DNA of 64,000 bases, taken from contig JBBIKG010000004.1 of NCBI GenBank assembly GCA_037445555.1, positions 75,038-139,037 on the forward strand, given 5' to 3'. The stretch comes from JAAYJT01 sp037445555 (GTDB lineage: Bacteria; Bacteroidota; Bacteroidia; Bacteroidales; JAAYJT01). Each line of letters begins with the position of its first letter. Position 1 is the first letter of the stretch. A program made the position numbers and the translations under genes. Under the pieces are notes generated by a model. That model saw nothing but the letters and a program-made list of their open reading frames with translations. It did no database searches and was not told where the DNA came from. Of the stretch, positions 16,929-26,723 are shown one piece after another.

Positions 16929-18848
16929 TTAACTGTAGCTTCTTTCTTTAAGTTCGACAAACTCAAATTGGAGGTCTTCTTTGTAAAGCGCCGGTTCCTG
17001 GTCGTCGCCTTTATATTCCCACGCCGACACATAGCTGTATTTGGCATCGTTTCGTTTTGCTTCGCCGGTTTCCGTTTGGCTCTCTTCGCGGAAATGCGCA
17101 CCACAGCTTTCGTTGCGGTCCAGGGCATCGATCATCATCAACCTGCCTACCTTAAAGAAGGCTACCATGCGAATGGCCTTTTCAAGTTCCTGGTTCAGTT
17201 CATCAGCTGTGTCAGCCACCAACAGATCGCTCCAGAATTCTTTTTCAAGGCCTCCCAGCATTTTCAAACCTTCTTTTAATCCTGCTTCATTGCGCACCAT
17301 ACCACAATGATCCCACATGATCTTACCCAGCCGCTTGTGAAATGTTCCAGGAGTTTGTCTTCCTTTGATGGAGAGCAGCTTATCTATTAACTCACTGACT
17401 TCCTTTTCGGCTTTTTCAAATTCAGGCAGGTCGGTTTTTATTCTGGGAACCTTGATCTGATCCGAGAGATAATCACTGACGGTGTATGGAATTACAAAAT
17501 AGCCATCACCTGAGCATTGCATAAGTGAGGCTGCCCCAAGGCGATTGGCTCCGTGAACGCTGAAGTTTGCCTCGCCGGCTGCAAAAAGCCCGGGTATGGT
17601 AGTCATCAGGTTATAATCGACCCAAAGTCCGCCCATGGTGTAATGACCGGCGGGATATATGCGCATAGGCTCTTTGTAGGGATTAGTGCCTGCTATTTTT
17701 TCGTACATTTCAAACAGGTTGCCATATTTGTCCTCAATGGCTTTTTCGCCTTGCTTCTTAATGGCATCTCTGAAGTCAAGATAAACCGAAAGACCTGTTT
17801 CGCCCACGCCATAGCCGGCATCGCACCGTTCTTTGGCTGCGCGCGATGCCACATCGCGGGGCACCAGGTTGCCGAAAGCAGGATAGCGTCTTTCAAGATA
17901 GTAGTCACGTTCGTCGTCGGGTATATCGTTAGGATGACGCTTGTCACCTTTCTGTTTGGGTACCCACACCCTGCCATCGTTCCGGAGCGATTCGGACATA
18001 AGAGTCAGCTTGCTTTGAAAATCGTTAAGCATGGGTATGCTGGTAGGGTGAATCTGTATAAAACTCGGATTGGCAAACAGCGCACCGTTTTTGTATCCGA
18101 TCCATGCTGCAGAAGCATTACTGTTTACGGCAAGTGTCGAAAGGTAGTAAACGGTTCCGTATCCTCCTGTGGCGAATACCACAGCATGGGCGCCATGACG
18201 TTCAAGTTGTCCGGTGATGAGGTTGCGGACAATGATGCCGCGCGCTCTGCCGTCCACAATGACCAGATCAAGCATCTCGCGCCTCGGGTACATGGTGACT
18301 GTTTTCGCGGCAATCTGCCTACTTAATGAGCTGTAGGCGCCCAATATGCATTGTTGTCCGGTTTGACCCTTGGCATAAAAGGTTCTCGAAACCTGTACTC
18401 CGCCAAACGAGCGGGTAGTGAGTGCTCCGCCGTAGTCGCGGGCAAACGGAACGCCAAGTGCAGTGAAATGGTCAATTACGTAATTACTCACTTCGGCAGC
18501 GCGATATACATCTGCCTCACGCGAACGATAGTCGCCACCTTTAATCATATCGTAAAACAACCGATATACGCTGTCGCCATCATTACGATAGTTTTTTGCA
18601 GCGTTGATCCCTCCCTGTGCGGCTACGCTATGCGCCCGACGGGGCGTATCCTGATAACAGAATACCTTCACATTATAGCCCATTTCGCCAAGTGCTGAAG
18701 CGGCTCCCGCGCCTGCCAGGCCAGTGCCGACAACAATAATGTCGAGTTTTTTCTTGTTGGCCGGATTAACCAGGCGAAGCGAGGCTTTATGTCTATCCCA
18801 CTTTTGGGCTAACGGGCCTGCAGGCACTTTTGCATCAAGCTTTGTCAT
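16929..18848 (-). CDS. sdhA: Succinate dehydrogenase/fumarate reductase flavoprotein subunit
   Basis: The 639-residue protein has the FAD-binding VVGTGLAGAGAASAL motif, the covalent-flavin His region RRAHSVAAQGGINAAKNY, the HPTSIP substrate loop and the AGEANFSVHGANRLGAASLMQC segment. Length and layout match the Bacteroidota B-type enzyme, which runs as succinate dehydrogenase or as fumarate reductase in anaerobes. It lies between sdhC and sdhB with short spacers (46 and 40 bases), in one operon. Confidence 0.96.
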   Translation of the reverse strand: MTKLDAKVPAGPLAQKWDRHKASLRLVNPANKKKLDIIVVGTGLAGAGAASALGEMGYNVKVFCYQDTPRRAHSVAAQGGINAAKNYRNDGDSVYRLFYDMIKGGDYRSREADVYRAAEVSNYVIDHFTALGVPFARDYGGALTTRSFGGVQVSRTFYAKGQTGQQCILGAYSSLSRQIAAKTVTMYPRREMLDLVIVDGRARGIIVRNLITGQLERHGAHAVVFATGGYGTVYYLSTLAVNSNASAAWIGYKNGALFANPSFIQIHPTSIPMLNDFQSKLTLMSESLRNDGRVWVPKQKGDKRHPNDIPDDERDYYLERRYPAFGNLVPRDVASRAAKERCDAGYGVGETGLSVYLDFRDAIKKQGEKAIEDKYGNLFEMYEKIAGTNPYKEPMRIYPAGHYTMGGLWVDYNLMTTIPGLFAAGEANFSVHGANRLGAASLMQCSGDGYFVIPYTVSDYLSDQIKVPRIKTDLPEFEKAEKEVSELIDKLLSIKGRQTPGTFHKRLGKIMWDHCGMVRNEAGLKEGLKMLGGLEKEFWSDLLVADTADELNQELEKAIRMVAFFKVGRLMMIDALDRNESCGAHFREESQTETGEAKRNDAKYSYVSAWEYKGDDQEPALYKEDLQFEFVELKERSYS

Positions 18849-18894
18849 ATCTGGATAAATTAGAAATTATACAAGACGATCTGATTGCCTTCCC

Positions 18895-19563
18895 TTACCT
18901 CAGAAAAAGGTAATATACCGGAATCCATGAAAATCCAAGGAATATTATAGCTGCATAGATGTTGCTGAATACTTTTACTGCCGGTGTGTACCTGTTGTGA
19001 TTCAGGCCAAGGGTCTGGAACCCTGACTGAAGGGCATGTGACAAATGAAAAGCAAGAAAAACAAACGATACCAGGTAAAATAAAGAATAAAGGGGTGTGC
19101 TGAACAAAGTAACAACCCGGGGGTAGAAGTCATGCACATTAGTCATTTCAGCCGGAAGGTGCGCCAGGCCTATCTTAATGGCATAAAAATGCCATAGGTG
19201 AAATAACAAAAAGATGAAGGTAATCACTCCTGTATGGAACATGTACTTAGACATGAAATGGGTTGATGACTTTTGTGCCACCTTGTAGCCAACCGGCCGG
19301 GCCAACCAGTTTTGAATAGTGAGAAACACTCCGATCAGCATGTGGACAATGAAGGCGGAAAACAAAACAATTTCCATCACCTTGATAAGCGGGTTGGATG
19401 TAAGAAAGTGGACTGCGGCACGAAAAGCGTCTCCACCATCGGCCCTTGTCAAAAGAAGATTTATGCTCATGTGCATCGCCAGAAAAAGGAGCAGGAACAA
19501 CCCCGCTAATGCTGTGATAACCTTTTTGCCAATGGAGGCGAGTTTAAATGTCAGCTTACTCAT
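18895..19563 (-). CDS. sdhC: Succinate dehydrogenase cytochrome b subunit
   Basis: The 222-residue membrane subunit has five predicted helices and histidines positioned to bind two b hemes (MHMSINL, FIVHMLIG, FHLWHFYAI, FHLSHAL). It anchors the SdhAB pair and exchanges electrons with (mena)quinone. A single large cytochrome b and no sdhD is the B-type arrangement typical of Bacteroidota and Epsilonproteobacteria. It is the first gene of the operon. Confidence 0.94.
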   Translation of the reverse strand: MSKLTFKLASIGKKVITALAGLFLLLFLAMHMSINLLLTRADGGDAFRAAVHFLTSNPLIKVMEIVLFSAFIVHMLIGVFLTIQNWLARPVGYKVAQKSSTHFMSKYMFHTGVITFIFLLFHLWHFYAIKIGLAHLPAEMTNVHDFYPRVVTLFSTPLYSLFYLVSFVFLAFHLSHALQSGFQTLGLNHNRYTPAVKVFSNIYAAIIFLGFSWIPVYYLFLR

Positions 19564-19642
19564 AATAGCAAATGATTTATGAATGACTCTGGTTAAAATG
19601 ACATGTCCTGAAATTTTCTTTCTTTTGTGGGGCAGATGGCGA

Positions 19643-19651
19643 ACAAATGTA
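19643..19651 (-). promoter_or_regulatory. -7 element upstream of sdhCAB
   Basis: TACATTTGT on the minus strand fits TAnnTTTGY, 80 bases before the sdhC start. No matching TTTG was found at the usual -33 distance. The same 147-bp intergenic region must also drive the divergent pepP. Confidence 0.45.
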
Positions 19652-19713
19652 ATGACAAATATTTTTTTTTGACACCATACTGCTAATTTGAAGTTAATCT
19701 AAATAATAACGTG

Positions 19714-21000
19714 ATGAGGTATCCCAGGATAGATTCTGTTTTTTTTACCGAAAATCGTTCGCAGCTGGTTGAAAGGCTTAAGCCCGACTCGGTTGCCGTG
19801 GTAAATTCAAACGATGCGATGCCGCGCAACGGCGACCAGAATTTCCCGTTCAGGCAAAATTCCGATCTTTTCTACCTGACAGGGCTTGACCAGGAACAAT
19901 GTATGCTTGTACTTTGCCCTGGGCACCCTTTGCCGGCCATGCGTGAAATAATTTTTATTCCGAAGGTCAGTCGGGACCAGGTGATATGGTACGGCCGGAA
20001 ATATACTCTCGAAGATGCCACAAAGATTTCAGGAGTTAAAACAGTAAAATACCTCGACGAGTTTGATGTTACTTTCAAAGACCTTATGTCAAGAAATGAA
20101 CGTATTTACCTCAACCAAAACGACTACCCGAAATATGTTACCGAGGTTCCTTACCGCGATCTGAGGTTTGGTCAAAAAGTCAGGATTGATTTTCCGGCAC
20201 ATCAGACCGAACGGCTTTTTCCTATCATGACCGAGCTCAGGCTCATCAAAAAACCCGTGGAGATAGAGCTGATACGCAAAGCTTGCCATCTCACCAAACA
20301 GGCATTTATCCGAAGCCTGTCGTTCATCAGGCCAGGAGTGATGGAATACGAAATAGAGGCAGAACTCATTCATGAGTTTATCCGCGGGGGTGCAACGGGT
20401 CATTCCTATGCGCCCATTATCGCATCAGGCGCTGATGCCTGCATCCTTCACTACAACGTAAATAACAAGCATTGCAATGACGGCGATATGGTGCTGATGG
20501 ATTTTGGCGCCGAATATGCCAATTACTCAGCCGATTGCAGCCGCACGGTTCCAGTTAGCGGGAAATACTCTGTTCGTCAGCTGCAGTGTTACGAAGCTGT
20601 GCTGAGGGTGCTCAAATCAGCAGTCAAAATGCTTGTGCCCGGGGTCACCCTTGATCAGGTGCAGGCTAAGGTGTGCTCGCTGATTGATCAGGAATGTATT
20701 GGGCTGGGACTTTATAGCGAAGAAGACAAGAAAAACTCCCCTGACCGTCCGCTTCACTTGGACTATTTCATGCACGGGGTATCGCATTTTCTTGGATTAG
20801 ATGTGCACGACTCCGGCAATCGGCAGGTAGTGCTGAGGAAGGGCATGGTTGTGACCTGCGAACCTGCCATATATATTGAAAAGGAAGGGATTGGGATACG
20901 TCTGGAAAATGACATCCTGGTGGACGATGACCCTGTGGATCTTATGGCTGATATCCCGATAGAGCCCTACGAGATAGAACTGTTGATGAGTCGCCAGTAA
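19714..21000 (+). CDS. pepP: Xaa-Pro aminopeptidase (M24B)
   Basis: The protein has about 428 residues: an N-terminal creatinase-like domain (1-170, with MPRNGDQNFPFRQNSDLFYLTG) and a pita-bread catalytic domain. Metal ligands are visible in DFGAEYANYSADCSRT (two Asp), HGVSHFLGLDVHD (His), CEPAIYIE and IRLENDILV (Glu residues). It removes N-terminal residues preceding proline, with two Mn or similar ions. A GTG directly precedes the ATG at 19714. A second, diverged M24 gene follows 80 bases downstream, so this is a tandem paralogous pair. Confidence 0.93.
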   Translation: MRYPRIDSVFFTENRSQLVERLKPDSVAVVNSNDAMPRNGDQNFPFRQNSDLFYLTGLDQEQCMLVLCPGHPLPAMREIIFIPKVSRDQVIWYGRKYTLEDATKISGVKTVKYLDEFDVTFKDLMSRNERIYLNQNDYPKYVTEVPYRDLRFGQKVRIDFPAHQTERLFPIMTELRLIKKPVEIELIRKACHLTKQAFIRSLSFIRPGVMEYEIEAELIHEFIRGGATGHSYAPIIASGADACILHYNVNNKHCNDGDMVLMDFGAEYANYSADCSRTVPVSGKYSVRQLQCYEAVLRVLKSAVKMLVPGVTLDQVQAKVCSLIDQECIGLGLYSEEDKKNSPDRPLHLDYFMHGVSHFLGLDVHDSGNRQVVLRKGMVVTCEPAIYIEKEGIGIRLENDILVDDDPVDLMADIPIEPYEIELLMSRQ

Positions 21001-21080
21001 AACTTGCTCCCCTGTGAAACCCCAAATAGGCAATGTAAAAATCCGGCTTTTGAAATTATGTACCAAATCATATAACACAA

Positions 21081-22475
21081 ATGTTCCCAAAATCGATTTA
21101 TGTAAAAAGGCGTCGCCGCCTCAGACGCAGTATGCGATCAGGCATACTTTTATTTTTAGGCAACCCGGAAGCATCGATGAATTATCCGGCAAACACCTAC
21201 CACTACCGGCAGGATAGCAATTTTCTCTATTTCTTCGGTCACAGCATGGCCGGTCTGGCAGCCGTAATTGATATCGATAACAAAACGGAAATATTGTTTG
21301 GAAATGATGTTGACATTGACGACATCATCTGGATGGGCCCCCAGGAAAGTATTAAGTCAAAAGCCGAAAGAGTTGGTGTGGCCAGGTCCGAACCTTTCGA
21401 TAGACTATCAGAAATAATATCGGATGCCATAAGAAAAGGTCGCCGGATTCATTTTACCCCGCCCTACCGCGCAAATAACAAGCTGCTGCTCGAGAAACTT
21501 CTTGGTATCCATCCCTCCTGCCTGAAAGATCACAGCTCTGTGGAGCTTATCAAGGCCATTGTTGCTTTGCGTTCGGTTAAGGATCGTTATGAAATTGCCG
21601 AGCTGGAAAAAGCAGCACTTACAGGATACGAAATGCACACTTCTGCCATGAAAATGGCAAAACCCGGAGTGAAAGAACAGCAAATTGCCGGCCACATCGA
21701 AGGGATTGCACTCAAACAGGGGAATGGAGTTTCGTTTCCTGTGATTCTTTCGGTGCGTGGAGAAACCCTGCACAACCATTGCCACAAAAACATCATGCTA
21801 AACGGCGATCTTCTGCTGGTGGACGCCGGAGCAGCAACCAATATGGATTATGCCTGCGACTATACACGAACGATTCCGGTAAATGGTAAGTTTACACCGA
21901 AGCAAAAAACCATTTACGAAATAGTACTTCGCGCCAATCAGCAAGCCATAGAGGCGATTAAGCCAGGGGTAAAATATCTTGACATTCATCTACTTGCCTG
22001 CCATGTGGTGGCTCAGGGACTCATAGAAGCCGGGCTTATGAAAGGCAATTCCGCCGAGGCGGTAAAAGCCGGTGCACATGCTTTGTTTTTTCCTCACGGA
22101 CTGGGGCATATGATGGGGCTGGATGTACACGACATGGAAGACATTGGTCAGATTTATGTGGGGTATGACGACGAAGTCAGGCCAAGCACCCAGTTTGGCA
22201 CGGCATACCTCCGGCTGGGTCGCCGGCTGCAGCCAGGTTTTGTGCTGACCGTGGAGCCCGGGATCTACTTCATACCTTCGCTTATCGACTTGTGGAAGGC
22301 AGAAAACAAACACGCCGAATTTATCAACTATGATTTGGTGGAAGAGTTTAAAAGCTTTGGAGGCATCCGCATCGAAGATGGCGTGCTCGTAACCACCGAC
22401 GGTTGTCGCGTCCTCGGCAAGCCCGTGCCTAAGACAGTTGACGATATTGAGGCTATTATGGCCCAAAACCGGTAG
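21081..22475 (+). CDS. Second M24 family Xaa-Pro aminopeptidase
   Basis: The 464-residue protein has the same two-domain layout as the preceding gene but is well diverged. The N domain contains LGNPEASMNYPANTYHYRQDSNFLYF. The catalytic domain contains DAGAATNMDYACDYTRT, FFPHGLGHMMGLDVHDMED, TVEPGIYFIP and IRIEDGVLVT, so all five metal ligands are present. A long loop between His and Glu motifs (GYDDEVRPSTQFGTAYLRLG) is typical of this Bacteroidota subgroup. It is presumably a cytoplasmic dipeptide or proline-peptide hydrolase. It is followed 42 bases later by an alpha/beta hydrolase on the same strand. Confidence 0.92.
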   Translation: MFPKSIYVKRRRRLRRSMRSGILLFLGNPEASMNYPANTYHYRQDSNFLYFFGHSMAGLAAVIDIDNKTEILFGNDVDIDDIIWMGPQESIKSKAERVGVARSEPFDRLSEIISDAIRKGRRIHFTPPYRANNKLLLEKLLGIHPSCLKDHSSVELIKAIVALRSVKDRYEIAELEKAALTGYEMHTSAMKMAKPGVKEQQIAGHIEGIALKQGNGVSFPVILSVRGETLHNHCHKNIMLNGDLLLVDAGAATNMDYACDYTRTIPVNGKFTPKQKTIYEIVLRANQQAIEAIKPGVKYLDIHLLACHVVAQGLIEAGLMKGNSAEAVKAGAHALFFPHGLGHMMGLDVHDMEDIGQIYVGYDDEVRPSTQFGTAYLRLGRRLQPGFVLTVEPGIYFIPSLIDLWKAENKHAEFINYDLVEEFKSFGGIRIEDGVLVTTDGCRVLGKPVPKTVDDIEAIMAQNR

Positions 22476-22517
22476 GGAATCCGTATCGTCTGTATCATTG
22501 TTAAGTAAACGTAGAAC

Positions 22518-23315
22518 ATGGGTGAATTTATTCATTTCAATGGGCAGCCTTTGCACTATACCGATACAGGCAGTGGCCCGGCGGTTATTTTGCTGCATGG
22601 CTTTACTGAATCCCTTTTAATCTGGGATGATTACGCGCAGCTGCTTTCGAACAATTTTAGGGTCATCTGCATTGATATGCCTGGCCATGGCCGTAGTGCA
22701 AACCTGTCCGAAGTTCATTCGATGGATATGATGGCCGAGGCAGTGTATGCGGTTTTGTCAAAACTTGGTGTTCTGCAGTGTGTAATGCTCGGACACAGCA
22801 TGGGCGGATATGTTGCACTGTCCTTTGCCCAAACATATTCCGAAATGCTTAAAGGCCTGGTGCTTTTTCATTCGCAGGCCGAAGCGGATGATGAAGTGGC
22901 CATTGCAAGCCGAAATCGTGCTGTTGCGCTGATAAAAGCTGACCGTATGGGTTTCCTGCGGCAATTTATAACTGAATTGTTTGCTCCTGACAACCGCCAG
23001 CGGCTAGGTGCGCAGATTGAAGTGCTAAAAAACCAGGCGGGAAGCCTTTCATCAAAAGGGTTAATTGCAGCTCTTGAAGGGATGAAGTCTCGTAAGTGTC
23101 ACAAATCACTGCTTGGCACCTTCGATTTCCCTGTGCTTTTCATTGCAGGAAAAAAAGATAGCCGCATTCCGTTTGAGAAAGTGATGGAGCAGGCAGGATT
23201 GCCAAAACATTCGGAATTGCTTGCCCTGAATGATGTTGGCCACATGGGGTATCTCGAAGCTTCCGAAACTGTTTTGGAGGTAATCCGTGATTTCTGCAGG
23301 AGAGTTTTACTGTAG
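22518..23315 (+). CDS. Alpha/beta-hydrolase fold protein
   Basis: The 265-residue protein shows the oxyanion-hole HG motif (LLHGFTES), the nucleophile elbow GHSMGGYVAL (Ser at about 95), an acidic residue region AGKKDSRIPFEK and the catalytic His in NDVGHMGYLE. The substrate is unknown; esterase, haloperoxidase-like or MenH-like activities are all possible. The last 9 bases overlap the convergent nadD 3' end. Confidence 0.85.
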   Translation: MGEFIHFNGQPLHYTDTGSGPAVILLHGFTESLLIWDDYAQLLSNNFRVICIDMPGHGRSANLSEVHSMDMMAEAVYAVLSKLGVLQCVMLGHSMGGYVALSFAQTYSEMLKGLVLFHSQAEADDEVAIASRNRAVALIKADRMGFLRQFITELFAPDNRQRLGAQIEVLKNQAGSLSSKGLIAALEGMKSRKCHKSLLGTFDFPVLFIAGKKDSRIPFEKVMEQAGLPKHSELLALNDVGHMGYLEASETVLEVIRDFCRRVLL

Positions 23316-23903
23316 GTCATTGCCTTCATATAGCTGGTGCCGGGTAATGTATTCAAGCACGGCGGCGGGCAGCAGGTAGCGAACATCTTGCTTTCGGCTC
23401 AGGCTTTTACGGATAAATGATGAAGAAATCTCGATAACGGGCGCCTCCACCCAGGACAGGGGAAAATCCGAAACCATCGGTGCGCAGGAGGCGTGCAATC
23501 TTGGATATACCAGGAATTCAACAAGTTGTGTAATTTGTTCAACGTCTTTCCATTTATTCAGTTCGCAAACAATATCCGAGCCGATAATCATTGAAAAAAA
23601 CCTGTCATGAGGCTGAGTAGTTAATACTCGCAATGTATCAATAGTGTATGAGGGTCTCGGCATGTTGAATTCCACGTCGCATACCTTAATGCGCTGATCA
23701 CCTTCAATGGCAAGCTGCGTCATTTTCAGCCGATGTCGGGCGTCAATTAGCTGGTGTTGTTCTTTCAACGGATTTTGCGGTGTGACAACAAACCACACCT
23801 CCTGCAGGTGGGCCTCGTTGAGCATATGCCCGGCGATGATCAGATGCCCAAGGTGAGGCGGATTGAATGACCCAAACAGCAGTCCTGTCCTGATCTGTAC
23901 CAT
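23307..23903 (-). CDS. nadD: Nicotinate-nucleotide adenylyltransferase
   Basis: The 198-residue nucleotidyltransferase has the GSFNPPHLGHLIIA motif (HxGH) at residues about 11-24 and the C-terminal ISSSFIRKSL motif (SSTxxR type). It makes nicotinic acid adenine dinucleotide in NAD synthesis. It is directly upstream of nothing else on this strand but is the last gene of a yicC-gmk-nadD run, an order I recall from other Bacteroidota. The 3' end overlaps the hydrolase gene by 9 bases. Confidence 0.94.
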   Translation of the reverse strand: MVQIRTGLLFGSFNPPHLGHLIIAGHMLNEAHLQEVWFVVTPQNPLKEQHQLIDARHRLKMTQLAIEGDQRIKVCDVEFNMPRPSYTIDTLRVLTTQPHDRFFSMIIGSDIVCELNKWKDVEQITQLVEFLVYPRLHASCAPMVSDFPLSWVEAPVIEISSSFIRKSLSRKQDVRYLLPAAVLEYITRHQLYEGNDLQ

Positions 23904-23920
23904 TGCTTTCAGTTTCTTAA

Positions 23921-24487
23921 TCAGGAGTTAATGAATTCGTCAACCTTCTGTTCAAGCTCTACCCGTGCAATGGTGATGTCATTGTTGACCACAATGACAT
24001 CAAACTGTGAGGCGAATTTCATTTCCCATTCTGCCTTTTCGAGCCGTTTTTGTATGATAGTTTCTGAGTCGCTCTGGCGCTTGCGCAGACGATATTCCAG
24101 GACCTCGATGGATGGCGGCTGAACAAAAACAGCCAGGGCGGTGTCTCCGAAGAACTTTTTCAGGTTAAGCCCGCCAACCACATCCACATCAAATATTACA
24201 TGATGGCCATTGCTCCAGATTCTTTCTATTTCGCTTTTCAGGGTTCCGTAAAACATCCCGGGATACACCTCTTCCCATTCGACAAATTCGTCATTACTGA
24301 TTTTTGCCTGAAATTCATCGGCCGTAAGGAAATAGTAATCCACTCCATGTGTTTCATCGCATCTCGGTGTGCGACTGCATGCCGAGATGCTGAATTCCAG
24401 GTCGGCGCGGGCCGCCAGCAGGTATTTGACCATGGTGGTTTTTCCTGAGCCCGAAGGTGCCGAAACGATAATCATCTTGTTAGCCAT
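23921..24487 (-). CDS. gmk: Guanylate kinase
   Basis: The 188-residue protein has a P-loop APSGSGKTTMVKYLL near the N terminus, the GMP-binding SRTPRCDETHGVDYYFLT and the EWEEVYPGMFYGT segment. It phosphorylates GMP to GDP. It sits between yicC and nadD with spacers of 27 and 17 bases, in one operon. Confidence 0.95.
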   Translation of the reverse strand: MANKMIIVSAPSGSGKTTMVKYLLAARADLEFSISACSRTPRCDETHGVDYYFLTADEFQAKISNDEFVEWEEVYPGMFYGTLKSEIERIWSNGHHVIFDVDVVGGLNLKKFFGDTALAVFVQPPSIEVLEYRLRKRQSDSETIIQKRLEKAEWEMKFASQFDVIVVNNDITIARVELEQKVDEFINS

Positions 24488-24514
24488 GCAGTACTAAAGT
24501 TTGCGCTTGAGGAA

Positions 24515-25390
24515 TCATAAAATATTGAGCAGCTGCTCCTTGATCTTTTCCAGTTCGTCTTTCATCGAAACCACAAGGTGTTGAATAGAGCTATGATTGG
24601 CCTTGGATCCGATGGTATTCATTTCTCGCCCGATTTCCTGTGCCACGAAGTTTAGTTTTCGCCCCTGCGACTCCGGCTCGTTCATTATTTCAAGAAAGTA
24701 TTGGCAATGTTTCTTCAACCTCACCTTCTCTTCCGTGAAATCAATCCTTTCGAGGTAGTAAATCAGCTCCTGTTCGAACCGATTCCGGTCAACCTGTATG
24801 TTTTGATCCAACTGCTTCAATTCATTGCTCAGCCGCTCGCGTACCTGAATGATCCGCCCGGCCTCGAAAGGATGTATTTGCTCCAGAAGTTCCAAAATCA
24901 ACTTTACTCTTTGCTCTATGTCACTGAACAATATTGCTCCTTCGTGTATTCTGAATTCATCTGCCTGTTGCAGGGCTTGCTGTATTGCCTGCATCAAATG
25001 CTGCTTTTCTTCGTCAGACACCTCATTGTCGGGCTTGCCCACCACATCAGGCAAACGAAGTATGGCCGCAAGCACGTCTCCGCTGACAGCCATTTCCGAC
25101 TGGCTGGCAATGGTTGAAATTTCGTTCAGATAAAACCTTGCCAAGGGTCTGTTCAGTGTATATGAAGCGGTACCCGAATTGTCTTCGAGAGTTATATAGC
25201 AGTCAACTTTGCCGCGGCCAAAGGTGTTTCCGATCATTGAACGTAACTCGTTATCAAGCTCCCTGTAATCGGAAGGGAGCCGGAGGTTTATCTCCAGGGT
25301 CCGGCTGTTTAATGATCGGATTTCGACAACCAGAGATTTGTTGGCATATGCTACAGATTTTTTTCCGTAGCCAGTCATTGATTTCATCAT
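24515..25390 (-). CDS. yicC: YicC/YloC family endoribonuclease
   Basis: The protein has about 291 residues and the diagnostic start MMKSMTGYGKKS, the EIRSLNSRTLEINLRLP segment, and the C-terminal KLNFVAQEIGREMNTIGSKA and MKDELEKIKEQLLNIL. Members are RNases of a recently recognised fold that act on RNA in stationary phase. The frame extends three codons upstream of 25390, but alignment with MIKSMTGYG-type starts supports 25390. It is the first gene of yicC-gmk-nadD. Confidence 0.92.
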   Translation of the reverse strand: MMKSMTGYGKKSVAYANKSLVVEIRSLNSRTLEINLRLPSDYRELDNELRSMIGNTFGRGKVDCYITLEDNSGTASYTLNRPLARFYLNEISTIASQSEMAVSGDVLAAILRLPDVVGKPDNEVSDEEKQHLMQAIQQALQQADEFRIHEGAILFSDIEQRVKLILELLEQIHPFEAGRIIQVRERLSNELKQLDQNIQVDRNRFEQELIYYLERIDFTEEKVRLKKHCQYFLEIMNEPESQGRKLNFVAQEIGREMNTIGSKANHSSIQHLVVSMKDELEKIKEQLLNIL

Positions 25391-25908
25391 AATCAGCACT
25401 CTTGTTCACAAAGATAGTCGATTAAATATGTCCTCGCCTGCGTCAGCTTTTGAATTTTTAACGGGGGATGGGTGGTATGCTGCCGGATTCATTATTCACG
25501 GAAACTGAAATGGAGAAAATAAAATTTTATTTCTCATTTGCTTATCATTTCCGGCATTGTATCAGGGATCAGTTGTTGGACTTTGCTCGCCCTCGATTCA
25601 GGACATTGCGTTGGGCGAAAACAACCAGATTCAAACAAAATCTTTCCTTCTGTCCCTGATTATACGAACATCCGTTGCAGAGAAACAATCAAAATATTCT
25701 ATCTTTGACATACCGATGGTGTTCATTGAAATACAACTGTGAGCGCTCTTAAATTCTGAAATTGGACTATGCCGGAACCACATGGCCAAAATATGAAAAA
25801 TCAGCTAGGGGAGTTGACTCCAAGTTTGGATCCAGCATTATACTTCCTATCCTGAACAGTTTGTTATAGTACGAAGGATCATCAAAAAAACCCAAACACC
25901 ACCCTCTT
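25391..25908. other. 518-bp gap without a confident gene
   Basis: Two overlapping short plus-strand frames, at 25468-25659 and 25557-25742, could be pieces of one broken gene. The first opens MEKIKFYFSFAY; the second runs LYQGSVVGLCSPSIQDIALG. Neither resembles a family I know. The gap must also carry the promoters for yicC (minus) and the LytTR regulator (plus). Confidence 0.4.
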
Positions 25909-26661
25909 ATGATTCGCACACTTATAATTGATGACGAAATCAGGGCTCGCGAAGTGTTAATCAAGTTACTCAGCATGTATTGCCCGATGATTGAAGTAGT
26001 TGGGCAGGCTGAAGATGTCAAATCAGGCACGGAAGCAATTTTGAAACATCGACCGGATTTGGTATTGCTCGATATCAGGATGCCTGACGGTACTGGTTTC
26101 GAATTGCTAGGCCGGCTTCCCAAAATAAACTTCAGGGTAGTTTTTATCACCGCCTTTGAAGAATACGCGCTCAAAGCGTTTAAATACAATGCCATCGATT
26201 ATCTGCTCAAGCCAATTGATCCCGAGGAACTTACGCGGGCAATGTCAAAAATCTACAATACCATTGAGCACGAAGACTACACACGGCGATTAAGGCAGAT
26301 GATGGACTCGTTTGGGAATCCTGTCGATTCAAAAGCAGGGCGCAGGCTCATACTTAAAACTGCTGAAGGTATTCACCTTGTCGAAGCCAATGAGATCATA
26401 GCCATCGAAGCCGACCAGAATTACAGCCGGTTTTTTCTGACAGGTGGTCAAAAAATATTGGTTTCGAAAACCATCAAAGAGTTTGACCATCACTTGAAAG
26501 ATATGAATTTTTTCAGAACCCATCACAGTTATCTGATCAATCCGCGCCACATTCGCCGGTACAATCGCGAAGACCTGATGCTGGTGATGAGCGACGGCTT
26601 GCAGATTCCTGTATCCTTCAGAAAGAAAGGCGAGGTGCTTCACTTGCTAGAATCACTATAA
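25909..26661 (+). CDS. LytTR-family response regulator
   Basis: The 250-residue protein has an N-terminal receiver domain: acidic pocket IIDDE at residues 6-10, phospho-acceptor Asp in LVLLDIRMPDG, the conserved Lys in YLLKPID. A C-terminal LytTR DNA-binding domain (about 145-250) contains IIAIEADQNYSRFFL and FFRTHHSYLINPRHI. It binds DNA as a dimer when phosphorylated. No LytS-type kinase lies next to it, so the partner is elsewhere or was in the decayed gap upstream. Confidence 0.93.
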   Translation: MIRTLIIDDEIRAREVLIKLLSMYCPMIEVVGQAEDVKSGTEAILKHRPDLVLLDIRMPDGTGFELLGRLPKINFRVVFITAFEEYALKAFKYNAIDYLLKPIDPEELTRAMSKIYNTIEHEDYTRRLRQMMDSFGNPVDSKAGRRLILKTAEGIHLVEANEIIAIEADQNYSRFFLTGGQKILVSKTIKEFDHHLKDMNFFRTHHSYLINPRHIRRYNREDLMLVMSDGLQIPVSFRKKGEVLHLLESL

Positions 26662-26723
26662 CTCAAGACTGCAGATACGCGTCAAATTATTTTGCATCTT
26701 TACAGTAGGCTTGATTGAACGTA

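Noticed and set aside
17553..18326. 257-codon frame opposite sdhA
   Set aside because: It is antisense to an intact flavoprotein gene, with no promoter or homology signal.
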